This document shows positions 32,898 to 38,914 of a DNA stretch of 38,914 bases, one piece after another; within the stretch, counting starts at the first letter, position 1, and the number at the start of each line of letters is the position of its first letter. Below the pieces are notes generated by a model. The model had not been told where the DNA came from. It saw only the letters and a program-made list of their open reading frames with translations, and searched no databases. The stretch is from a bacterium M00.F.Ca.ET.205.01.1.1 (GTDB taxonomy: Bacteria > Pseudomonadota > Alphaproteobacteria > Rhizobiales > Rhizobiaceae): assembly GCA_004791255.1 (NCBI GenBank), contig SRUQ01000020.1, forward strand, positions 1 to 38,914, read 5' to 3'. The translations under genes were made by a program, and so were the position numbers.

Positions 32898-34297
32898 GCG
32901 CGCTCCGCCACATCGCCGTCATCGATATCGGCAAGACCAACGCCAAGGTGGCGCTGGTCGATCTCGCCACGTCGAGCGAGGTCGCGCTGCGCCGCGCGGC
33001 GAATGCGCCCTCGCGTCTGGCCCCCTACCCGCATCACGATGTCGAGGCGTTGTGGACGTTCATCCTCAACAGTCTTGCCGGCCTCAACCGCGAGCAGCCC
33101 ATCGACGCCATCTCGATCACCACGCATGGCGCGACCGGTGTGCTGCTCGATCCCACGGGCGAATTGGTGCTGCCGGTGCTCGACTATGAGTTCGACGGCC
33201 CCGACAGACTGGCGGTGGACTATGACGCCGTGCGCCCACCCTTCACCGAGACCGGCACGCCGCGGCTGCCGCTCGGCCTCAATCTCGGCGCGCAGTTCTT
33301 CTGGCTTGAGAAGCGCTTTCCGGCGGAATTCGCCAAGGCTAAGGCGATGCTGATGTATCCGCAATACTGGGCGTTGCGTCTGACCGGCGTCGCCACCAAC
33401 GAGGTGACCTCGCTTGGTTGCCACACCGATCTGTGGAACCCGGGGAAAGCCGATTTTTCGTCGCTGGTCGACAGCCAGGGATGGCGCGGCCTGATGGCGC
33501 CGGTGCGGCCGGCCAGGGAGCGGCTCGGCCCGATCCTGCCCGCGCTTGCGGCGCGGACCGGCATCGATCCGCAGACACCGGTGTTCTGCGGCCTGCACGA
33601 TTCCAACGCCTCGCTGCTGCCGCATCTCCTGTCCGACACGCCGCCCTTTTCGGTGGTGTCGACCGGCACCTGGGTGGTGTCGATGGCCGTGGGCGGTAAC
33701 CCGATCAAACTCGACCCGACGCGCGACACGCTGGTCAATGTCAACGCGCTTGGTGACCGCGTGCCGTCGGCGCGATTCATGGGTGGGCGCGAGTTTTCGC
33801 TGCTGACCGATGGTCTGGCGCAGGACTGGAGCGAAGACGACGTCAGCACCGTGCTGGCACACAAGGCCTTGCTGCTGCCGTCGACCCAGCAAGGCTCGGG
33901 GCCATTCCCGCATCATACGGCGAAATGGCTCAATGCCGGTGGCATGAGCGAAGGCGAGCGCTTTGCCGCCATATCCTTCTATCTGGCGCTGATGACCGCG
34001 ACCTGCCTCGATCTGATCGGCGGCGATGGCCCGACCACGGTCGAGGGCCCCTTTGCGCGCAATCGGCTTTTTGTCGGCATGCTGGCGGCGGCCACGGGCC
34101 GCGCCGTCATTGCCTCCGAGGCCGCCACCGGGACCAGCATAGGCGCCGCGCTGCTGGCCTCCGATCGCGTATCAGCGCTAGGCAAAGGCGAGAGAATCGA
34201 ACCGCCAACCGACCCGATCTGGGGCCGATACGTCAGCGCCTGGCGCGCCGCCATCGAGGTCGCTGGCCGGTCACAGGATCCGCTTGCCGAAGGCTGA
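32894..34297 (+). CDS. rhaK: Rhamnulokinase (FGGY family, rhizobial RhaK type)
   Basis: A sugar kinase of 467 residues with the N-terminal phosphate loop VIDIGKTNAKVALVDL, the substrate block ITTHGATGVLLDPTGEL, GLHDSNASLLPHL with the likely catalytic Asp, and a C-terminal EGPFARNRLFVGMLAAATG segment. The kinase step precedes RhaD. In Rhizobium leguminosarum, RhaK is also needed for transport activity of the rhamnose importer, and the operon here has the same content, so this may hold too. The last gene of the operon; its final 27 bases overlap the end of a convergent gene (34271-34297). Confidence 0.92.
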   Translation: MSALRHIAVIDIGKTNAKVALVDLATSSEVALRRAANAPSRLAPYPHHDVEALWTFILNSLAGLNREQPIDAISITTHGATGVLLDPTGELVLPVLDYEFDGPDRLAVDYDAVRPPFTETGTPRLPLGLNLGAQFFWLEKRFPAEFAKAKAMLMYPQYWALRLTGVATNEVTSLGCHTDLWNPGKADFSSLVDSQGWRGLMAPVRPARERLGPILPALAARTGIDPQTPVFCGLHDSNASLLPHLLSDTPPFSVVSTGTWVVSMAVGGNPIKLDPTRDTLVNVNALGDRVPSARFMGGREFSLLTDGLAQDWSEDDVSTVLAHKALLLPSTQQGSGPFPHHTAKWLNAGGMSEGERFAAISFYLALMTATCLDLIGGDGPTTVEGPFARNRLFVGMLAAATGRAVIASEAATGTSIGAALLASDRVSALGKGERIEPPTDPIWGRYVSAWRAAIEVAGRSQDPLAEG

Positions 34298-36097
34298 CAT
34301 GACGAAGCTAACCGCGTCGGCGCCGATCCGGGATTCCAGATTGGCGGTCAGGCCCGAGATATCCATCGACAGCAGCCCGCCGGAGAGTGCGATCGCCTCC
34401 ATCGCCTGATGCGTCTCGCGCACGGTCAGCCCGCCGGAGCCTGCCGCCCAGCCGGGAAATTCGGTCACCGTGGGCGAATAGCTGACATGAAAGCCTTGCG
34501 TGCCCGAGGTGGCGATGCGGATCGCCTCATGCATGAGGTCGCGCATGCCCATGGCGTCGATGTCGGTCATGGTGAAGGCGGAGACGCGCGAATCCTTCAG
34601 CACCCTCGCCTCGGCCGGTTCGGCATGGCGCAGGCCGACGATGACGACATTCTCCGGCGACAGTTGCGGCTGCAGCGCGCCCGCCTTGTGGTCGAGGCCG
34701 AGCGCACGCGCCAGCACCGAGACCTCCGGCAGGCCGCTGCCCTCCTCATCCTCCGGCATCAGCGCGGCGATGGAATCGATCCAGATCAGGCCGAAGGAAT
34801 GCGTCGCGCGCGCCGTCGCCGCCAGCGCCTTCAGCGCGACGCTTCGATCGGCGCCGGCGGAGAGCCGGATCAAGCCCGACGGCGGCCGCTCGATATCGGC
34901 CAGTTCGACGACGTCGAAATTCATCGCCTCCAGCCGGGCGCCGGTCCCCTCGCGGGCGAGAAGGCCGGCGGCTTCCGGTTCGGCTGAGATCGACACCATC
35001 TTGCGGCCGGAGAAGTCGGCGACGTCGTGCATCGGCGCCTTCTCGACATATTCCGAGGTCATCGCCAGCAGCATGGCGCCATAGCTCATGCGGAAGGCGA
35101 CGCGGTCGCCGACGGCCGGCGGCGGATCGGCGTCCTGCACGTCGAGCAGCAGATGGTCGCTGGAGGCTCCGAGCACCCGTATCCCCTTGGCGATCGGCGT
35201 CAGCCCTTCGACCAGCACATCCTCGCGGCCGATATTGGCGATGGCGCGCAGCCGGTCGCCCTCGTCCGGGAAGACCGGCTGGTTGCCGAAGGCATCATAG
35301 CCCGACGTACCGATCGGCCGTGACGGCTTCAGCTTGACCTCGATGACGTCGCTGGTCAGCCGGCAGGCATCGGGTTCGAGTTCGGCCCATGGCACGTCGC
35401 GGAAGGTCTCGACGCCGCCCTGCAGGATCGCCTCGCCGACGCGCAGATTGTTGATACCAGCCGGCAGTTTGCCTTCCAGCAGCAGCGACAGCGACGACGA
35501 GGCGCCCCCGGAAATGAAATCGAGGCTTTTGCCGGAGAGGCGCTCGGTCTTGTAGGCATGGGCGACGAGCTGGCCGAGATTTTCGGGCGTCGGCATGATG
35601 GCGCCGAAACAGCCGAGATTGGTGCCGATACCGGCAATGCGCACGCCCTTGAGCTCCAGGATCTGTTCGACGGTGGGGATGAGATCGTTTGGCCAGATGC
35701 CCTCCCTGAGGTCGCCGAGATCGATCATCAGCATGATGTCGTGGACGCGGCCCATGCGCCCGGCGATACGCGAGATCTCGCGGATGATGGCCAGTTCCGA
35801 CTGCAGGCTGACATCGACGGTGCGCACCACCTCCTCGACGCGCGCCATCGGCGGGCTGCGCAGTAGCATGATCGGCGCGTTGATGCCGCTGTCGCGCAGC
35901 CGGCGGATGTTTTCGAACCGCGATTCGGCGATGCCGGCCACCCCGCCGCGCAGCATGGCGCGCGCCACTTGCGGCATGCCGCACATGCCCTTGGTGACGC
36001 CGAACACCTTGATATCGGCCAGCGCGCAACGCTCGACGATGGTGCGCGCGTTGCGCTCGATGCGGCCAAGGTCGATGGCGACTTGCGGTCCCGACAT
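34271..36097 (-). CDS. Ornithine-racemase-like domain fused to a degenerate arginase-like domain
   Basis: The 608-residue product has two parts. Residues 1-355 are a PLP fold-III racemase close to ornithine racemases: PLP Lys36 in VFGVTKGMCG, MIDLGDLREGIW, FISGGASSSLSLLL, GASSDHLLLDV and FRMSYGAML. Residues 390-608 align with the arginase/agmatinase fold, but metal ligands are lost. The GGDHS position reads AGADRS (His to Arg418), DAHGD reads D441-S-I-A-A, and SLDLDGLD reads S539-Y-S-P-T-V-T-E. The framework blocks VVIVGLRHAEPAEARVL and GGLTVRETHQAMEAI remain. The arginase part is probably non-catalytic and may sense arginine or ornithine. The ATG at 36097 follows the dehydrogenase stop by two bases; the open frame extends further but is not family-like. 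Confidence 0.85.
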   Translation of the reverse strand: MSGPQVAIDLGRIERNARTIVERCALADIKVFGVTKGMCGMPQVARAMLRGGVAGIAESRFENIRRLRDSGINAPIMLLRSPPMARVEEVVRTVDVSLQSELAIIREISRIAGRMGRVHDIMLMIDLGDLREGIWPNDLIPTVEQILELKGVRIAGIGTNLGCFGAIMPTPENLGQLVAHAYKTERLSGKSLDFISGGASSSLSLLLEGKLPAGINNLRVGEAILQGGVETFRDVPWAELEPDACRLTSDVIEVKLKPSRPIGTSGYDAFGNQPVFPDEGDRLRAIANIGREDVLVEGLTPIAKGIRVLGASSDHLLLDVQDADPPPAVGDRVAFRMSYGAMLLAMTSEYVEKAPMHDVADFSGRKMVSISAEPEAAGLLAREGTGARLEAMNFDVVELADIERPPSGLIRLSAGADRSVALKALAATARATHSFGLIWIDSIAALMPEDEEGSGLPEVSVLARALGLDHKAGALQPQLSPENVVIVGLRHAEPAEARVLKDSRVSAFTMTDIDAMGMRDLMHEAIRIATSGTQGFHVSYSPTVTEFPGWAAGSGGLTVRETHQAMEAIALSGGLLSMDISGLTANLESRIGADAVSFVMSAFGKRIL

Positions 36098-36099
36098 CT

Positions 36100-37350
36100 C
36101 TATCCCCTGTAGATCAGCCCTTGCGGATCGATCTCCGGCTTGCGGCCGGCGACTAGGTCGGTAAGGAATTTCCCCGAACCGCAGGCCATGGTCCAGCCGA
36201 CATGGCCGTGGCCGGTGTCGAGATAGAGATTGCGGTATTTCGCCTGGCCGATAACCGGCACCGAGTTCGGCATCATCGGCCGCAGGCCTGCCCATAGCAG
36301 CGCCTTCTTCTCGTCGAAGGCGCCGGGGAAGAGATCCTTGCCAGTGCTCAGGATCGAGGTGAAATCGCTCGGCTTGAAGCTGCGGTCGAAGCCGGTGAAC
36401 TCCGCCGTCGAGGACATGCGCAGGCGATTCCCTAGCCGGGAATAGCCGATCAGCCTATCCTCGTCGGCGCCGCCCATGGTCGGCCCCTTACTCTCGTCCT
36501 CCAGCGGAATGGTGGCGCTGTATCCCTTCACCGGATAGACTGGCAGGTCGATGCCGTAGCGGCGTCCGAGCAGGCCGCTTTCCGGCCCCATGGCGATGAC
36601 GATAGCGTCGCCCGTGACCGGACCGGCGGAGGTCATGACCGCGCGCACGCGGTCGCCTTCGATGTCGAGGCCCTCGACCGTCGTGCCGAACCGGAATTTG
36701 ACGCAGAGTCTTTCGGTTGCGTGGGCGGCGAGCCTGTCGACGAAAATCTTGGAATCGCCGGTCTGGTCGATCGGCGAATAGACGCCGCCGGCGATCTTTT
36801 CCTTCACGCCGGCAAGCCCGGGCTCGAGTTCGACCAGCCGGTCGCGGCCGACGATCTCGATCGGCAGCCCGTGCCTGGCAAGGTACTGGTAGTTGTCGGT
36901 GCCGGTGTCGAGGCTCTTTTGCGATCGGAAGAAATAGAGAATGCCTTTTTTGCGCTCGTCGTAATGGATGCCGGTCGCATCCGAAATGGCATTGATGCAG
37001 TCGCGCGAATAGAGCGCCAGCCTGAGCTTGATGTCGGTGTTGGCGCGCAGCCGCGTCACCGTGCATTCGCGCAGGAAGCGCAGGCTCCAGGCGAAGAAAT
37101 AGGGATCGAAGCGCAGCCTGACCTTGATGCCGAGGTCATGGTTCCAAAGCCCGCGCAGGAAGGTTTTCAGCGCGGCGGGCGAGGCCCAGGCGGTGGCGTC
37201 GCCCGGGGACACCAGGCCGGCATTCGACTGGCTGGTGCCACGTGCCGCCGCTTCGTGGCGTTCGACCACCGTCACCTCATGGCCGTCGCTGGCCAGATAG
37301 TAGGCGGCTGCCGTACCGACGACACCGGCCCCGAGCACCACAACCTTCAT
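36100..37350 (-). CDS. FAD-dependent D-amino-acid dehydrogenase (DadA-like)
   Basis: An oxidoreductase of 416 residues. The N-terminal FAD-binding motif is VVVLGAGVVGTAAAYYLAS, followed by the SQSNAGLVSPGDATAWASP block typical of DadA. Near the C-terminus are LRPMMPNSVPVIG and YLDTGHGHVGWTMACGSG. It would oxidise a D-amino acid to the 2-oxo acid, passing electrons to the respiratory chain. The ATG at 37350 follows GGGGGAAAGC; an upstream start at 37422 adds a non-family tail. The racemase fusion follows two bases later, so the pair likely works on the same amino acid, perhaps D-ornithine. Confidence 0.88.
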   Translation of the reverse strand: MKVVVLGAGVVGTAAAYYLASDGHEVTVVERHEAAARGTSQSNAGLVSPGDATAWASPAALKTFLRGLWNHDLGIKVRLRFDPYFFAWSLRFLRECTVTRLRANTDIKLRLALYSRDCINAISDATGIHYDERKKGILYFFRSQKSLDTGTDNYQYLARHGLPIEIVGRDRLVELEPGLAGVKEKIAGGVYSPIDQTGDSKIFVDRLAAHATERLCVKFRFGTTVEGLDIEGDRVRAVMTSAGPVTGDAIVIAMGPESGLLGRRYGIDLPVYPVKGYSATIPLEDESKGPTMGGADEDRLIGYSRLGNRLRMSSTAEFTGFDRSFKPSDFTSILSTGKDLFPGAFDEKKALLWAGLRPMMPNSVPVIGQAKYRNLYLDTGHGHVGWTMACGSGKFLTDLVAGRKPEIDPQGLIYRG

Positions 37351-37472
37351 GCTTTCCCCCAAACGAACGCTGGCCCCAAACGAGAGCGGGCGAAGCGCCT
37401 CCACGCCTCGCCCGCTTTCCATAGCGCTTCCCTGCTTTCGATACGAGCCCCAGCAGCCCGGCCCCGACTGGC

Positions 37473-38468
37473 TCAGCCGCGGGCGGAGTTCTTGCTGGTC
37501 AAAATCCGCTCCCAGGCGAGTGCGTCGGCGACGATCTGGTCGAGATCGTCGCGTTGCGGTGTCCAGCCCAGTTCGGCGCGGGCGAGATCGGAATTGGCGA
37601 CCACCGCCGCGGCATCACCTGGACGGCGGTCGCCCATCCTGACCTCGAAATCCCGGCCGAAGGCGCGCCGCACGCTGTCGATGACCTGCAGCACCGAATA
37701 GCCGTGGCTGTAGCCGCAATTGGCAACCAGGCTCTCCCCGCCGGCGCGCAGCCGCTGCAAGGCAAGACGGTGCGCGGCGGCCAGGTCGCTGACATGGATA
37801 TAGTCGCGCATGCAGGTGCCGTCCGGGGTCGGATAATCGGTGCCGAACACCTGCATGAACGGACGCTTGCCGAGCGCGGTCTCGCAGGCGACCTTGATCA
37901 GATGCGTGGCGCCCGGCGTCGACTGGCCGGTGCGGCCCCTGGGATCGGCGCCGGCGACGTTGAAATAGCGCAAAGCCGTGTAGCGCAAGGGATGCGCGAG
38001 AGCCGCATCGCGCAGCATCCATTCGCTCATCAGCTTGGACAGGCCATAGGGCGATTCCGGCGCCAGGCGGGCATCCTCGCGCACCGGCTCCAGGCCGGCG
38101 CCGCCATAGACGGCGGCAGTGGAGGAGAAGATGAAATGCGGCACGCCTTCACGCACCGCGGTCTCGATCAGAGTGCGGGTCTTCGAGGTGTTGTTCTCGT
38201 AATAGGCGAGCGGATCGGCAACCGATTCCGGCACCACGATGGAACCGGCGAAATGGATGATGGCGTCGACCTTGTTGTCGCGGATGATCGAGCCGACCAA
38301 GTCCCTGTCGGCGACATCGCCGACGACCAGCTTCGCCTCCGGCGCCACCGCCCATTCGAAGCCGGTGGAAAGCCGGTCGAGAACGACCACGCTCTCACCT
38401 GCATCCAGCAATTCCCAGACCATATGGCTGCCGATATAGCCGGCGCCACCTGTCACCAAAACCGTCAT
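37473..38468 (-). CDS. galE: UDP-glucose 4-epimerase
   Basis: Interconverts UDP-glucose and UDP-galactose, feeding exopolysaccharide and lipopolysaccharide synthesis (often called exoB in rhizobia). The 331-residue product has the NAD motif TGGAGYIGSH (about 6-15), the catalytic SSTAAVYG and Y-x3-K in SPYGLSKLMSE, ALRYFNVAGADP, and GTDYPTPDGTCMRDYIHVSDLA. Length is normal. It lies 122 bases upstream of the dehydrogenase gene on the same strand, and divergent from hemA. Confidence 0.93.
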   Translation of the reverse strand: MTVLVTGGAGYIGSHMVWELLDAGESVVVLDRLSTGFEWAVAPEAKLVVGDVADRDLVGSIIRDNKVDAIIHFAGSIVVPESVADPLAYYENNTSKTRTLIETAVREGVPHFIFSSTAAVYGGAGLEPVREDARLAPESPYGLSKLMSEWMLRDAALAHPLRYTALRYFNVAGADPRGRTGQSTPGATHLIKVACETALGKRPFMQVFGTDYPTPDGTCMRDYIHVSDLAAAHRLALQRLRAGGESLVANCGYSHGYSVLQVIDSVRRAFGRDFEVRMGDRRPGDAAAVVANSDLARAELGWTPQRDDLDQIVADALAWERILTSKNSARG

Positions 38469-38677
38469 ACCAGGTCCTCGCTTTGCCCAAGGTTTATCGG
38501 AAACTGTCTCAACAACCGCCTTACTGGAAAGCCTGCCGCATGGCCATTAGAACGAGAGGTAACCGGCGTTCACTTGATGTGGCATTGTGCTGAAACAAAA
38601 GTGATCCACAGAGCGGGTCATGGATGGGAATAGGCCACGGTCCGCCGTCGTTAGGAACAGGTCCGGGGCGTGGCATT

Positions 38678-38706
38678 TTGACCAAAATGGCCCGGTGGAC
38701 GATGAT
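38678..38706 (+). promoter_or_regulatory. Candidate hemA promoter
   Basis: TTGACC (38678-38683) and GATGAT (38701-38706) are 17 bases apart, 43 bases ahead of the hemA ATG. The -35 lies in TTTTGACCAAAA, a short imperfect dyad. No TTGAT-N4-ATCAA (FnrN/FixK) box was seen in the galE-hemA gap. Confidence 0.35.
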
Positions 38707-38748
38707 TGGGGCAATGATTATGATCCCGCGCAAAATTGGGAAGCCGAC

Positions 38749-38914
38749 ATGAACTATCAGCGGTTCTTCGAGGAAGCGATCGACCAACTCCATGCCGAGC
38801 GTCGTTACCGCGTCTTCGCCGACCTCGAGCGCATCGCGGGCAAGTTTCCGCGCGCCATCTGGCGCGCCAATGGCCGCGCCGAGGAAATCACCGTCTGGTG
38901 TTCCAACGACTATC
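38749..38914 (+). CDS. hemA: 5-aminolevulinate synthase, N-terminal part (runs off the window)
   Basis: Condenses glycine and succinyl-CoA to 5-aminolevulinate, the first step of heme synthesis in alphaproteobacteria. The 55 visible codons begin MNYQRFFEEAIDQLHAERRY, then RVFADLERIAGKFPRA and the VWCSNDY segment, the invariant N-terminal block of ALA synthases. The ATG at 38749 gives the usual start. The PLP-binding part lies beyond the window. The presence of this route, rather than the glutamyl-tRNA route, supports an alphaproteobacterial origin. Confidence 0.93.
   Translation, partial: MNYQRFFEEAIDQLHAERRYRVFADLERIAGKFPRAIWRANGRAEEITVWCSNDY

Noticed and set aside
38521..38793. Minus-strand 90-codon open frame with a hydrophobic stretch, between galE and hemA
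   Set aside because: It overlaps the hemA start antisense, has no ribosome binding site and resembles no family.
1..38914. tRNA, rRNA, CRISPR array or phage attachment site
   Set aside because: No cloverleaf, rRNA-like stretch, regular repeat-spacer pattern or integrase gene was recognised by eye.

Overview
The window looks like chromosome from a Mesorhizobium-type alphaproteobacterium (Hyphomicrobiales). The basis is high GC, a rhizobial-type PmtA, an L-rhamnose locus in the gene order known from Rhizobium leguminosarum, ALA-synthase hemA, and palindromic intergenic repeats typical of this group. This placement rests on recognised protein families; no database search was run.

Left part (1-4984): the 5' end of an IS5-type transposase, about 1.2 kb of gene-poor and partly decayed DNA, then a minus-strand block pmtA, panC and panB (phosphatidylethanolamine methylation and pantothenate synthesis). 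Beyond it lie about 1 kb without an intact gene, containing an IS6-type transposase scrap, and a small acylphosphatase-like gene.

Modified-purine operon (5145-13333, plus): a free-standing Rieske [2Fe-2S] protein, a Rieske-oxygenase catalytic subunit that has lost its own cluster site, a GST-like protein, an 8-oxoguanine-deaminase-like amidohydrolase, and a complete BMP-type purine/nucleoside ABC importer. The first four genes overlap or nearly touch. The split oxygenase plus GST recalls the NdmC/NdmD/NdmE methylxanthine N7-demethylase of caffeine-degrading Pseudomonas putida. The operon may import and oxidatively demethylate or deaminate a modified purine. This is the most interesting system here.

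Sugar-acid cluster (13702-19514, plus): a DapA-family lyase, a GntR/FCD regulator and a CUT1 ABC importer. It is followed by small genes (a 98-aa unknown protein, a SnoaL-like protein, a small membrane protein), repeats, and a minus-strand gamma-glutamyltransferase.

Rhamnose locus (23452-34297): rhaI and rhaD on the minus strand, divergent from rhaR-rhaS-rhaT-rhaP-rhaQ-rhaU-rhaK on the plus strand. The intergenic region carries CAATCA/TGATTG repeats that probably bind RhaR.

Right part (34271-38914): a minus-strand pair made of an ornithine-racemase-like domain fused to an arginase-like domain without its metal ligands, and a DadA-type D-amino-acid dehydrogenase. These are followed by galE (minus) and the 5' end of hemA (plus).
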